DNA of 64,000 nt from Aureibaculum marinum (GTDB lineage Bacteria; Bacteroidota; Bacteroidia; Flavobacteriales; Flavobacteriaceae), in contig NZ_RPFJ01000002.1 of the NCBI RefSeq assembly GCF_003813905.1, forward strand, positions 248,001 through 312,000, given 5' to 3'. Each line of letters opens with the position of its first letter. The stretch's first letter is position 1. Below, one piece after another: positions 17,911-28,508 of the stretch. The notes beneath the pieces were generated by a model, which was not told the origin of the DNA, made no database searches, and worked only from the letters and a program-made list of their open reading frames with translations. A program made the position numbers and the translations under genes.

Positions 17911-19728
17911 TCATACTTCCAAAGATTTTATCGTTTTTTTCACTTTATCTTGAATGCTTGATATAGTATCAATTACATCTGATTTAATATGCAAACATCC
18001 ATCTAAGCCAGCTGCTGATAATTCATCAATGTTTTTTGGATTTCCTGCTAACAATAAAACTTTATCACTATTAATTGTTCTAAATGTTTTAATAAAATCA
18101 ACAGCATATTCATCATAATCATTATCTGAACTACATATCACAACCACATTAGACTCTGATTTAGCACTTGTTTCCGCAGCCTCTTGAGCCGATTCGTAAC
18201 TTTTTTCTGGCAAAACATCAAATCCACTTACACCAATAAAGTCATAAGCAAAAGCAGCTCTTGCTTTACGCATTGTTAAGTTACCAAAACTAGCCAATTC
18301 AACTACTGGACGTACCCCTGTTTTTTCAACAAATTCTTCAGTAGCTTTTCTAACAGCTTCAATTTCTAAGGTAGCTCTTCTTGGTTTTAAAGTTTTTGAA
18401 GATTCGTGATCTTGTTTACCTGCTAAAACAGAAGATGCTACTTTTTCCATCAGGTTAGGATATTTATTTACACCTACCATTATCAATCTACGTTGACTTA
18501 ATAATTTTATTTTTTCTTGACGAATTTCAGCAATTTGATTTTGAATTAATTTATCTTCAAAAGCTCTATAAAATCCTTGATGTTGCTCTATATATTTAAA
18601 TAACTCCAATGCTTTTTCTGCAATTTTCGTTGAAACCTCTTCAATATAATAAGATCCATCAACTGGATTTTCTACTTTGCCAAAATAAGATTCTTCTTTT
18701 AAAATAGTAGTAATATTTCCAGCTATTCTGCTAGAAAAATCAGAAGGTTCTTTAAATTCTTTATCATAAGGATCTATCAAAACACCATCAACATTTCCTA
18801 AAATAGCAGCCATAGCTTCAGTAGTAGCACGCAATAAATTAGTATGTGCATCTGTAACTGATTTATTCCAAACAGAAGTTTTAGCAATTAATGTGTTTGA
18901 AAAATCTGAAATATCATATTTACTAGCAATTTCTGTCAACAAATGGTTAAATGCTCTAAACTTTCCTATTTCAATAAAATATTCTGCTCCAATACCTAAT
19001 CTAAAGTTTAAATTATCAAAAATAGCTTGAATTTCTAACCCGTTTTCAGCCAATTTTTGAACAATAAAAACCAATGAGTTTAAAGTATAAGCAATCTCTT
19101 GAGCCTGATTTGCACCAGAGTCTAAATATTCGTTACCCGAAATAGTAATCGCTTTAAAGTTTGGATAATCTTCAGTTAACTTTACCAATTCTGTAATAAT
19201 ACTAAACTGCTCTCCTTCTAAATGCCCTGTAGTTACATAGTTTGAAATTAACCCTGTATCAATATACCCCTTTAAATTTAGGTTGGCTACTTTGTTTTCT
19301 TTTACAAAAGCGATAAATTCTTTTACAAAATTTATAGCATTGGATTTTAAATGGAATGAAACTGAAACTTCATTTAATTTAATGTTTTTTAATAGTTGAG
19401 AAACCGAAGTATTGGTATCAACATCAAAAAGCAATCCTGTAACTCCTTCGTCAATAGCTTTTAAAGCCAATTCATTAGCTTTTTCACTATTTTCTGCAAC
19501 AATAGCTCTATAATTCACTAAAGATTGTGAATTTTCTCCAGTATTTTTTAAAAATATTTGGTTTTCATCATTTAAGTAAAAAGGTTGGATACTAATTTTA
19601 TTTAAGTTTTTCCAAACTAACTTTTTATCAAAATCGGCTCCTTTTAAATCTATGTTCACTTTTTCAATCCATTCCGATTTACTCACGGGCTTGAATTCTG
19701 AAAAAAGTGATTTACTTGTATTACTCAT
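17911..19728 (-). CDS. mutA: Methylmalonyl-CoA mutase, small (non-catalytic) subunit
   Basis: 605-residue partner of MutB in the heterodimeric mutase. It has the same overall architecture: an opening SEWIEKVNIDLKGADFDKKLVWKN segment, the TIM-barrel region (LDSGANQAQEIAYTLNSLVFIVQ; VWNKSVTDAHTNLLRATTEAMAAILGN), and a C-terminal flavodoxin-like domain. The cobalt-binding DxHxxG motif is absent: the corresponding stretch reads ASFGNLTMRKARAAFAYDF. This is normal for the small subunit, not degeneration. It is more divergent than MutB, as usual. It precedes mutB by about 50 bases in the minus-strand operon. Confidence 0.93.
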   Translation of the reverse strand: MSNTSKSLFSEFKPVSKSEWIEKVNIDLKGADFDKKLVWKNLNKISIQPFYLNDENQIFLKNTGENSQSLVNYRAIVAENSEKANELALKAIDEGVTGLLFDVDTNTSVSQLLKNIKLNEVSVSFHLKSNAINFVKEFIAFVKENKVANLNLKGYIDTGLISNYVTTGHLEGEQFSIITELVKLTEDYPNFKAITISGNEYLDSGANQAQEIAYTLNSLVFIVQKLAENGLEIQAIFDNLNFRLGIGAEYFIEIGKFRAFNHLLTEIASKYDISDFSNTLIAKTSVWNKSVTDAHTNLLRATTEAMAAILGNVDGVLIDPYDKEFKEPSDFSSRIAGNITTILKEESYFGKVENPVDGSYYIEEVSTKIAEKALELFKYIEQHQGFYRAFEDKLIQNQIAEIRQEKIKLLSQRRLIMVGVNKYPNLMEKVASSVLAGKQDHESSKTLKPRRATLEIEAVRKATEEFVEKTGVRPVVELASFGNLTMRKARAAFAYDFIGVSGFDVLPEKSYESAQEAAETSAKSESNVVVICSSDNDYDEYAVDFIKTFRTINSDKVLLLAGNPKNIDELSAAGLDGCLHIKSDVIDTISSIQDKVKKTIKSLEV

Positions 19729-19798
19729 AGTATTTTATTTTTATGAATTTATTTTTTACAAATGCTGATATTTTTTTAAAAATATCAGCATTTAAAAA

Positions 19799-21088
19799 TT
19801 ATTTTATCATTAAACTACTTCCAAACCTTTCAAAAATAGCTTTGTCTAAATCTTCTCTATGATCTGGATGTGCAATATCTCTTAATGCTTGAGCTCGTTG
19901 TTTTAATGTTTTTCCAAATAAAAATGCAACACCATATTCCGTAACTACATATCTGGCGTGAGCTCTTGTAGTTACAACCCCTGCACCAGTTTTTAGCATA
20001 GGTACAATTTTAGAAACCCCTTTGGCTGTAGCTGATGTAATTGCAATAATAGGTTTACCACCTTTAGACAAAGCAGAACCTCTCATAAAATCCATTTGAC
20101 CGCCAACACCAGAAAACATCCTTGTTCCAATAGAGTCAGCACAAACTTGACCTGTAAAATCTATTTCTATAGCTGAATTAATGGCAGTTGCTTTCGGGTT
20201 TTGACGAATAATTGCTGTGTCATTAACATAACCAATATCTTTCATTTCTATTTCAGGATTGTCATCCATAAAATCATATAATCTACGTGTTCCCATAGCA
20301 AATCCTGATACTATCTTAAATGGATTTACTTTTTTCTCTGAACCATTTACTACACCTTTTTCTACCAAATCTATAATTCCTTCAGCAAACATTTCAGTAT
20401 GAACACCTAAATTTTTATGATTTGTTAAAAAACTTAAAACTGCATTTGGAATACCTCCAATACCCATTTGAAGTGTAGCACCATCTTCAATAATACCCGC
20501 AACATTTTTACCAATTAAAGTTTCTTCCTTAGTAGGTGCAACTAATTTCATTTCATGCAAATCTTCTACAACTTCTACACAGGCGTCAAAATTTTTAATA
20601 TGCACCAAACCGTCACCAAAAGTACGAGGCATTCGAGGATTGATTTGTGCTATTATTTTTTTACTATGCTCAATAGCAGAAACAACGATATCAACAGAAA
20701 CACCTAAAGAGCAAAACCCATGTTTATCAGGAGGAGAAACGTTTACCATTACCACATCTAAATCCATATAACCTTGATGGAACAAACTAGGAATATCACT
20801 TAAAAAAATGGGAACATAATCTACAGTCTTACCTACCATTTTTCTAACATTTGCTCCAATAAAAAATGCACTGGTATGAAAACTTTTACTTAATTCTGGA
20901 GCAACATAACCACATTCACCCTCTGTATGTAAATGTACCAATTCTACATCTCTTAATTCTGGTGCTCTTGCTACCATTGCTTTAATTAAAGCTTGTGGAG
21001 TAGCCGACCCTCCTTGAATTAACACTCTATTTCCTGACTCTATAATCTTTACAGCCTCTTCAGCTGACATTTTATTAGGTATATTCAT
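19799..21088 (-). CDS. Acetyl-CoA hydrolase/transferase family CoA-transferase
   Basis: CoA-transferase of the Cat1/Cat2-AbfT class that moves CoA between carboxylic acids. The C-terminal domain shows GIGGIPNAVLSFL and HTEMFAEGIIDL, the latter carrying the catalytic glutamate that forms the glutamyl-CoA intermediate; RGSALSKGGKPIIAI and the end GVAFLFGKTLKQRAQALRDIAHPDHR are also typical. In this operon it most plausibly exchanges CoA between propionyl-CoA and succinate or acetate (inference). I start at ATG 21088 (MNIPNKMSAEEAVK), because the longer frame would need a TTG abutting the preceding gene. The length is then 429 residues, normal for the family. Confidence 0.88.
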   Translation of the reverse strand: MNIPNKMSAEEAVKIIESGNRVLIQGGSATPQALIKAMVARAPELRDVELVHLHTEGECGYVAPELSKSFHTSAFFIGANVRKMVGKTVDYVPIFLSDIPSLFHQGYMDLDVVMVNVSPPDKHGFCSLGVSVDIVVSAIEHSKKIIAQINPRMPRTFGDGLVHIKNFDACVEVVEDLHEMKLVAPTKEETLIGKNVAGIIEDGATLQMGIGGIPNAVLSFLTNHKNLGVHTEMFAEGIIDLVEKGVVNGSEKKVNPFKIVSGFAMGTRRLYDFMDDNPEIEMKDIGYVNDTAIIRQNPKATAINSAIEIDFTGQVCADSIGTRMFSGVGGQMDFMRGSALSKGGKPIIAITSATAKGVSKIVPMLKTGAGVVTTRAHARYVVTEYGVAFLFGKTLKQRAQALRDIAHPDHREDLDKAIFERFGSSLMIK

Positions 21089-21112
21089 TTTTTTGTCTTT
21101 AAAATTATTCAA

Positions 21113-22429
21113 TTATGTTAAAAAACTTAATAAGATACCGGCTGCAATGGCCGAACCAATAACACCTGCAACATTTGGTGCCATAGCATGCATCAACAAA
21201 TAGTTATGTGGATCTGATTTTAAAGCTTCAGCATGCACAACTCTTGCACTATCAGGTACTGCAGACACTCCTGCCGCACCGATTAAAGGATTTATTTTGT
21301 TATCACCTTTAAGGAATAAATTCATCAGTTTTGCAAAAAGTAAACCTCCCATTGTGGCAATAACAAATGATATAGCACCCAATCCGAAAATAAGTAAAGA
21401 ATCTTTTGTTATAAAAATATCGGCTTGTGTAGATGCTCCTACAGTAACCCCTAAAAGAATAGTAACAATATCAATCATTTTGGTTCTTGCAGTTTCCGCT
21501 AACCTTTCTGTTCTTCCTGATTCTTTTAATAAATTACCAAAGAATAACATACCTAATAAAGGTAAGGCACTTGGAGAAATGAAAGTGGTTAAAATTAGAG
21601 CTGCAATAGGAAAAATCATTTTTTCTTTTTGAGATACTGCTCTTGGCGGTTTCATTCTAATTTTTCTTTCTTTTTTAGAAATTAACAATCGCATTAATGG
21701 TGGCTGAATAACAGGAACCAATGCCATATACGAATAAGCTGCTATGGCAATAGGACCAATAAGGTTTTTAACAGTTGTACCGTCTGGTAATAGGTTAACT
21801 CCATTAGCTAATTTAGACGAAAGAAAAATAGCCGTAGGCCCATCTGCCCCCCCAATGATACCAATGGCACCTGCTTCTGGCAAATGAAAACCTAAATAAA
21901 GAGCTCCTAAAAAGGTACCAAATACACCAATTTGAGCTGCAGCTCCTAATAACATTAATTTAGGATTTGCAATTAAAGATGAGAAGTCTGTCATTGCTCC
22001 TATTCCTAAAAATATCAATGGAGGATAAATTCCTTTAACAACTCCAAAGTACAGAAAATTTAATACTGACCCCTCCTCATAAATACCAGTCATATTTCCT
22101 GCAACAAAGGGTATATTACCTATAATAACACCAGCACCAATTGGAATTAAAAGCAAAGGCTCATAATCATATTTTATTCCTAAATAAATAAAAATAAGAC
22201 CAATAACAATCATAATTAAATGACCACTGGTAGCGTTTGCAAAACCTGTATAATTATAAAATTGATTTATTCCTCCAAATGCTTTATCAAAAAAACTTTC
22301 ATTTTCTGCAGTATCTATTTGTTCAACTGATTGCGTAGTTGAAGTATTTTTAGCTGTATTCAAGCCTAGTACAGGTCTGATAAAGATGAGAAGTGATAAC
22401 ACTCCGAATATTATTAATACTTTCTTCAT
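21113..22429 (-). CDS. Na+-translocating decarboxylase, beta (membrane) subunit
   Basis: Integral membrane subunit that couples decarboxylation of carboxybiotin to Na+ export (OadB/MmdB/GcdB family). Roughly ten transmembrane helices are visible. The signature GAIGIIGGADGPTAIFLSSKL near residue 190-210 carries the Na+-binding aspartate, and NPLIGAAGVSAVPDSARVVH with HAMAPNVAGVIGSAIAAG is near the end. The N terminus has an extra hydrophobic segment and a periplasmic linker, typical of Bacteroidota versions. With the adjoining biotin, delta-like and carboxyltransferase genes this completes a decarboxylase pump, most likely acting on methylmalonyl-CoA given the epimerase and mutase in the same operon. 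Confidence 0.93.
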   Translation of the reverse strand: MKKVLIIFGVLSLLIFIRPVLGLNTAKNTSTTQSVEQIDTAENESFFDKAFGGINQFYNYTGFANATSGHLIMIVIGLIFIYLGIKYDYEPLLLIPIGAGVIIGNIPFVAGNMTGIYEEGSVLNFLYFGVVKGIYPPLIFLGIGAMTDFSSLIANPKLMLLGAAAQIGVFGTFLGALYLGFHLPEAGAIGIIGGADGPTAIFLSSKLANGVNLLPDGTTVKNLIGPIAIAAYSYMALVPVIQPPLMRLLISKKERKIRMKPPRAVSQKEKMIFPIAALILTTFISPSALPLLGMLFFGNLLKESGRTERLAETARTKMIDIVTILLGVTVGASTQADIFITKDSLLIFGLGAISFVIATMGGLLFAKLMNLFLKGDNKINPLIGAAGVSAVPDSARVVHAEALKSDPHNYLLMHAMAPNVAGVIGSAIAAGILLSFLT

Positions 22430-22469
22430 TTTTCTATTTTTAAATTTATAAATCGTTACGATTTATATT

Positions 22470-22889
22470 TTATGATAATTCAATTAACACATCACTTTGC
22501 AAAACCTGTTGCCCAGCAGTAACGTGAATTGCACTAACTGTACCTGCTTTTTCGGCTGTAATGTGATTTTCCATTTTCATAGCATCTAATACTAACAATC
22601 TATCATCAACTTTAACTTCATCACCAATTTTTACATCTACAGAAACCACAACACCAGGTATTGGAGCTACCACTTTAGTATTTGCAGAGCCAGGATTTAC
22701 CTTAGGTGCTGCTGGTGTTTTAGCTGCAGAACGCACTAGGGTTGGCGTCTTAGGTTTTTTAACTTCAGACTTCATCTCTACAGTATAAGCTGTACCATTT
22801 ACTTCTAAGTTAATTTGATTATCTTCATGGGAAACAATCTTAACATTGTAATTGTTATCGTATATTTTAAATTTGAAATTTTTCATCAT
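22470..22889 (-). CDS. Biotin carrier subunit of the decarboxylase
   Basis: 139-residue biotinyl carrier protein. An N-terminal beta domain (FKIYDNNYNVKIVSHEDNQINLEVNG) resembles the C-terminal part of acyl-CoA carboxylase alpha subunits. A Pro/Ala-rich flexible linker (KTPAAPKVNPGSANTK) leads to a biotinyl domain with the AMKM motif (LVLDAMKMENHITAEKAG), whose lysine is biotinylated. It shuttles the carboxyl group between the soluble carboxyltransferase and the membrane beta subunit. It sits between the small membrane subunit and the beta-subunit genes, the usual arrangement for Na+ pumps. Confidence 0.92.
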   Translation of the reverse strand: MMKNFKFKIYDNNYNVKIVSHEDNQINLEVNGTAYTVEMKSEVKKPKTPTLVRSAAKTPAAPKVNPGSANTKVVAPIPGVVVSVDVKIGDEVKVDDRLLVLDAMKMENHITAEKAGTVSAIHVTAGQQVLQSDVLIELS

Positions 22890-22934
22890 TCTTAATTTTA
22901 TAGTGGAATTCTTATTAAAACTTGAGTATCAAAA

Positions 22935-23321
22935 TCATCTAAAATTTTGATGTGTAGCATATATTTTTGAACTCCATGGCGAATACATTTTTTTCGCCTG
23001 CTTTATGGTTAATATTGCGTTTTCATTATCATGTTGCTCATGTAAATACATATGTAATGCTGTTGCTATAGCGGCAGCAGTTTCACCTGTAAATTCTTTT
23101 TCACTAACAGCAGGAACAACAGCAGGGGCATCTTTTTTAATCATTTGACTACCCTTTTCTTTACCTTTTTTAATTGCTTTATAAGAATTAAGCAAGGCTG
23201 GTACTCCAAATTTGAAAAACACGCTCAACAATACTAAAGAACTAAAAACTATAAACAAGCCTGTTCCTAGGATAATGTATCCTTCACTTATTTGATCTAT
23301 TTGTAATGGAATATTTATCAT
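22935..23321 (-). CDS. OadG/MmdD-like small membrane subunit of the decarboxylase
   Basis: 128-residue single-span membrane protein. One transmembrane helix (GYIILGTGLFIVFSSLVLLSVFF, about 14-36) is followed by a basic, Lys-rich linker and then a C-terminal segment EKEFTGETAAAIATALHMYLHEQHDNENA. Such OadG-type subunits hold the complex together. The extra C-terminal tail, ending YSPWSSKIYATHQNFR, resembles the peptide seen in Bacteroidota OadG proteins. The stop codon touches the start of the biotin-subunit region only after a 45-base gap, while its start overlaps the end of the carboxyltransferase gene by one base, indicating tight coupling. Confidence 0.85.
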   Translation of the reverse strand: MINIPLQIDQISEGYIILGTGLFIVFSSLVLLSVFFKFGVPALLNSYKAIKKGKEKGSQMIKKDAPAVVPAVSEKEFTGETAAAIATALHMYLHEQHDNENAILTIKQAKKMYSPWSSKIYATHQNFR

Positions 23322-24880
23322 TATAATGGGATATTTGAATGTTTTTTAGGTGGATTTACTTCTTTTTTATTGGCAAGTAATTCTAACCCTCTAATAATTC
23401 TAAAACGAGTATTTCTTGGTTCTATAACATCATCAATAAAACCATATTTTGCAGCCACATAAGGGTTAGCAAACTTAGCATTGTACTCATCTTCTTTTTT
23501 AACTATATAATCTTGCTTTTCTTCAGCATCATCAATTTTTCTAATAGCAGAACCTTCTAAAACTTCTACGGCTCCTTTAGCTCCCATAACTGCAATTTCT
23601 GCTGTTGGCCAAGCATAATTTAAATCTCCTCTTAATTGTTTACAGCTCATTACATCATGTGCACCACCATAAGATTTACGAAGTGTAATTGTAATTTTTG
23701 GCACAGTTGCCTCTCCATAAGCAAATAATAATTTAGCTCCATGAAGAATAATACCTCCATATTCTTGTCCTGTTCCTGGTAAGAAACCTGGCACATCAAC
23801 TAAGGTTACAATTGGTATATTAAAAGAATCACAGAAACGCACAAATCGTGCTGCTTTTCTAGAAGCTTCTGTATCTAAAACCCCTGCGAAGAATTTAGGT
23901 TGATTTGCTACAATACCAACTGGACGACCGTTAAAACGAGCAAAACCAACACAAATATTACGTGCATAATTTCTATGTACTTCAGTAAATTCGCCATTGT
24001 CTGTAATTGTAGTAATTACATCAAGAATATCATAAGGCTCATTTGGATTATCAGGCATCATTTCATTTAACACATCATCCAATCTATCTATAGGATCTGA
24101 AGTGCTTATTACTGGTGGTTCTTCTAGATTATTAGAAGGAAGATAACTCATCAATTTTCTAATTAATAAAAGATTTTCTTCATCAGATTCTGCTAAGAAA
24201 TGAGATACTCCAGATTTTGTAGAATGGATGTTTGCTCCTCCTAACTGCTCAGTAGTAACATCTTCACCAGTAACCGTTTTTACTACTTTAGGACCTGTAA
24301 CAAACATGTAACTTGTTTGATCTGTCATTATTGTAAAATCTGTTAAAGCTGGAGAGTAAACAGCACCACCAGCACAAGGACCTAAAATTGAAGAAATCTG
24401 AGGTATAACTCCAGAAGCCATAATATTTCTTTGGAAAATTTCAGCATAACCTGCTAAAGACCTAACTCCTTCTTGAATACGAGCTCCACCACTATCATTT
24501 AATCCAATAACTGGAACTCCAATTTTCATTGCCATATCCATAACCTTACAAATTTTTAGGGCGTAAGTTTCAGAGAGAGAACCGCCAAAAACTGTAAAAT
24601 CTTGAGCAAAAACATAAACAATTCTACCATCAATAGTACCATGTCCTGTTACAACTCCATCGGATAGATAAACTTTTTTATCTAAACCAAACGATTTGGT
24701 TCGGTGTGTAACAAACATATCAAACTCTTCAAAACTATCATCATCTAATAGAATATCAATACGTTCACGTGCAGTTAATTTTCCTTTTGCATGTTGAGAC
24801 TCGATACGCTTTTCACCACCGCCTAATCTAGCTTTGGCTCTTTTTTCGATTAACTCATTAATTTTATCTTGATTTGCCAT
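23321..24880 (-). CDS. mmdA: Methylmalonyl-CoA decarboxylase alpha / acyl-CoA carboxyltransferase subunit
   Basis: 519-residue crotonase-fold carboxyltransferase. N- and C-terminal domains each contribute an oxyanion hole: [22 protein letters not shown] and [18 protein letters not shown] in the first half, [26 protein letters not shown] and [14 protein letters not shown] in the second. The protein is close in sequence to both PccB and MmdA; the accompanying Na+-pump subunits decide for MmdA. No biotin carboxylase gene is nearby. It transfers the carboxyl group from methylmalonyl-CoA to the biotin carrier, giving propionyl-CoA. A reverse carboxylating role cannot be excluded. Confidence 0.93.
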   Translation of the reverse strand: MANQDKINELIEKRAKARLGGGEKRIESQHAKGKLTARERIDILLDDDSFEEFDMFVTHRTKSFGLDKKVYLSDGVVTGHGTIDGRIVYVFAQDFTVFGGSLSETYALKICKVMDMAMKIGVPVIGLNDSGGARIQEGVRSLAGYAEIFQRNIMASGVIPQISSILGPCAGGAVYSPALTDFTIMTDQTSYMFVTGPKVVKTVTGEDVTTEQLGGANIHSTKSGVSHFLAESDEENLLLIRKLMSYLPSNNLEEPPVISTSDPIDRLDDVLNEMMPDNPNEPYDILDVITTITDNGEFTEVHRNYARNICVGFARFNGRPVGIVANQPKFFAGVLDTEASRKAARFVRFCDSFNIPIVTLVDVPGFLPGTGQEYGGIILHGAKLLFAYGEATVPKITITLRKSYGGAHDVMSCKQLRGDLNYAWPTAEIAVMGAKGAVEVLEGSAIRKIDDAEEKQDYIVKKEDEYNAKFANPYVAAKYGFIDDVIEPRNTRFRIIRGLELLANKKEVNPPKKHSNIPL

Positions 24881-24907
24881 TTTATAAAACTATTTTAGTT
24901 ATTCTAA

Positions 24908-25312
24908 TTATTCTTTTGAACAAAGTTCAGTTAATACTCCATGCGTTGATTTTGGATGTAAAAACCCAATATTTAATCCCTCTGCACCCTTACGAGAAAC
25001 TTTATCAATTAACCTTACACCTCTCTCTTCGGCAGTTTGTAATGCTTTTGTTGCATTCTCCACTGCAAAAGCGATATGATGAATCCCTTGACCTTTTTTT
25101 TCAATAAACTTACCAATAGGACCATCAGGAGATGTGCTCTCTAGCAATTCTATTTTGGTATTTCCTACCAGAAAAAATGCTGTTTTCACTTTTTGGTCCT
25201 CAACTTCTTCAATACTATAGCATTTCATACCAAGTACATCTTCATAATATTTAATTGATTCTTCTAAGTTATTGACAGCTATGCCAATATGTTCAATGTG
25301 TGAGATATTCAT
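24908..25312 (-). CDS. mce: Methylmalonyl-CoA epimerase
   Basis: 134-residue vicinal oxygen chelate enzyme that interconverts (R)- and (S)-methylmalonyl-CoA, linking the mutase and the decarboxylase. Metal ligands are visible: the histidine in IEHIGIAVNNLEES (near residue 7), the glutamine/glutamate region in NTKIELLESTSPDGPI, the histidine in GIHHIAFAVEN (about 79), and the C-terminal glutamate in HGVLTELCSKE. Size and the two beta-alpha-beta3 modules are standard. It is first in the minus-strand operon, 27 bases upstream of mmdA, with a -7 element (25361-25368) about 50 bases before its start. Confidence 0.95.
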   Translation of the reverse strand: MNISHIEHIGIAVNNLEESIKYYEDVLGMKCYSIEEVEDQKVKTAFFLVGNTKIELLESTSPDGPIGKFIEKKGQGIHHIAFAVENATKALQTAEERGVRLIDKVSRKGAEGLNIGFLHPKSTHGVLTELCSKE

Positions 25313-25360
25313 AATCTATTTTGATTTAAAATTATTTAGGTCTTACTTTTAATTATGCAT

Positions 25361-25368
25361 CAAAGTTA
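25361..25368 (-). promoter_or_regulatory. -7 promoter element of the methylmalonyl-CoA operon
   Basis: On the minus strand this reads TAACTTTG, a full match to TAnnTTTG, about 49 bases ahead of mce. No TTTG is found at the -33 distance, where a palindrome occurs instead, hinting that an activator is needed. Confidence 0.55.
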
Positions 25369-25390
25369 AACCATACCCTATTTTTATTAT

Positions 25391-25415
25391 ATGACAGATG
25401 TCATGTTATCGATAA
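25391..25415. promoter_or_regulatory. Tandem palindromes upstream of the methylmalonyl-CoA operon
   Basis: ATGACA-GA-TGTCAT (25391-25404) is a perfect 6-base inverted repeat, and TTATCGATAA (25406-25415) is a perfect 10-base palindrome right beside it. If transcription starts near 25355, the first palindrome is centred about 42 bases upstream, the class II position of CRP/FNR-type activators. Which protein binds is unknown. Confidence 0.45.
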
Positions 25416-25620
25416 ATTTACTATAACCTTTTCGTAAATAGCATACCAATTGAAATTATCTATGTAAAGAAGTTTAAAAATTTGATTATAACCAGATTAA
25501 ATATCCATCATCTAGAAAATAAAAGTGTTGGTATCTTAAAGTTGAGATAGTAAAAAAATAAAAACAAATAATCAATAATACTCCCTATGGTAACAAATTC
25601 TAACATTCCCAAAATTTTCA

Positions 25621-25651
25621 TTTGTCATTACATTTAGAGTTTGTACTTTTG
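25621..25651 (+). promoter_or_regulatory. pyrG promoter
   Basis: TTTG at 25621-25624, a 19-base spacer, and TACTTTTG at 25644-25651 match both the -33 and -7 Bacteroidota consensus at ideal spacing, ending 16 bases before the pyrG ATG. This is the clearest promoter in the window. Confidence 0.75.
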
Positions 25652-25667
25652 ACCAAACCAAAAATAA

Positions 25668-27275
<1,608 letters not shown>

Positions 27276-27292
27276 CAGTTCAATACCCATAA

Positions 27293-27793
27293 ATGAAAAA
27301 AGAAATTACATCGCTATTCTTATTTTTGACAACACTTGTTTTGTTGCCGAGTTGTGAACGCGATGAAATATGTATTGATCCGATAACACCTAAATTATAC
27401 ATCGCATTTTATGATTTGGATGATCCAGAAAGTAAAAAATCTGTAAATAATTTGGCTGTTGAAATTTTAGATGTTGACATTGAAAATAACACGTTAGACA
27501 CACTTGGAAGAGATTCTATAGGAATTCCTTTAAATATTTACGAAAACAAAACAACAGTAGTATTAACAGCTAATAGTAGAGATAATACTCTTATTAATCA
27601 AGATACGATAAGTATAACTTATGATACCGAAGAAGTATTCGTAGGTAGATCTTGTGGTTACAAAATGATTTTTAACAACGTAAACATAACCAAAGGATTT
27701 GAAAGCTTAGAAAATCAATGGATTAAAAGTATTTCTATTGAACAAAGAGAAATTGAAAACGAAAACAAAGCACATGTTACGGTACTGCATTAA
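27293..27793 (+). CDS. DUF6452 lipoprotein
   Basis: 166-residue lipoprotein; the leader LFLFLTTLVLLPSC gives a lipobox cysteine near residue 20. The mature start CERDEICIDPITPKLYIAFYDLDDPESKK contains the characteristic cysteine pair and FYD motif of the DUF6452 family, which regularly follows pyrG in Flavobacteriaceae. Function is unknown. It begins 17 bases after pyrG, and its end overlaps the next gene, so the three genes probably form one transcript. Confidence 0.82.
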   Translation: MKKEITSLFLFLTTLVLLPSCERDEICIDPITPKLYIAFYDLDDPESKKSVNNLAVEILDVDIENNTLDTLGRDSIGIPLNIYENKTTVVLTANSRDNTLINQDTISITYDTEEVFVGRSCGYKMIFNNVNITKGFESLENQWIKSISIEQREIENENKAHVTVLH

Positions 27794-28469
27794 CCTATTG
27801 TTTTTACTCGCTTTTACTGTTTCTTATACACAAGGTATTGGTTCAGAGCAAAAGGATACAATTTATTTAAATAAATATGGATTACGAGTTGGAATAGATT
27901 TATACAATCCAATACATACTGCTGTAGATAACAATAGAAAAGGATTAGAAATTGTAGGTGATTACCGCATTTCAAAAAAACTTTTTGCCGCCACCGAATT
28001 AGGATATCTAGAAAACACCACAGATGAAGATTTTATGAATTTTACCACCAATGGCTCTTATATAAAACTAGGTGTTGATTATAATGCTTATGAGAATTGG
28101 TTAGATATGGAGAATATGATTTATGTTGGTTTTAGATATGGATTTAGTGTTTTTAACCATACCTTAAACTCCTATATTATTAATAACGATGCTTTTTATG
28201 ATGACCTAACCTCTCCTAAAAATGGGCAAAATTTTAACAACTTAAATGCTCATTGGGGAGAAATTATACTAGGTGTAAAAGCAGAAGTATTAACTAACTT
28301 ATATATGGGCTTCAGTTTTAGTGGAAAAAAGATGATTAGCTCAAAACAACCAAATAATTTTAAAAACTTATTTGTACCTGGGTTTAACCGTGTATTTTTG
28401 AATAATTCAGGATTCGGATTTAATTATACAATTTCTTACTTAATTCCGTTTTACAAAAAGGAAAAATAA
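27774..28469 (+). CDS. DUF6048 outer-membrane beta-barrel-like protein
   Basis: About 231 residues from the ATG at 27774 (MLRYCINLLFLLAFTVSYTQG), which gives a clean signal peptide; a more distal ATG at 27738 would add residues lacking export character. The mature sequence YGLRVGIDLYNPIHT, KGLEIVGDYRISKKLFAATELGY and YENWLDMENMIYVGFRYGFS shows alternating strand patterns and ends in the KKEK tail after an aromatic-rich strand, consistent with a small barrel. It overlaps the DUF6452 gene by 20 bases. The pair is lineage-conserved, so the proteins may form a lipoprotein-barrel unit (inference). Confidence 0.8.
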   Translation: MLRYCINLLFLLAFTVSYTQGIGSEQKDTIYLNKYGLRVGIDLYNPIHTAVDNNRKGLEIVGDYRISKKLFAATELGYLENTTDEDFMNFTTNGSYIKLGVDYNAYENWLDMENMIYVGFRYGFSVFNHTLNSYIINNDAFYDDLTSPKNGQNFNNLNAHWGEIILGVKAEVLTNLYMGFSFSGKKMISSKQPNNFKNLFVPGFNRVFLNNSGFGFNYTISYLIPFYKKEK

Positions 28470-28508
28470 TTATTTTTCCCTATTTTTACTACTCTAAATA
28501 AATACATT

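Larger units (their letters stand above)
25313..25667. other. Divergent regulatory interval, mce operon / pyrG
   Basis: A 355-base intergenic stretch without a credible gene. It carries the leftward operon promoter and palindromes on its left side and the pyrG promoter at its right end. The middle (about 25420-25610) is AT-rich and I see nothing else in it. Confidence 0.6.

Noticed and set aside
18000-18400. Apparent degeneration of the cobalamin-binding motif in MutA
   Set aside because: Small subunits of heterodimeric mutase normally lack the DxHxxG histidine; the rest of the chain is intact.
27738-27793. Possible frameshift joining the DUF6452 and DUF6048 frames
   Set aside because: Each frame has its own export signal and family signature, and a 20-base overlap with a proper ATG explains the junction.
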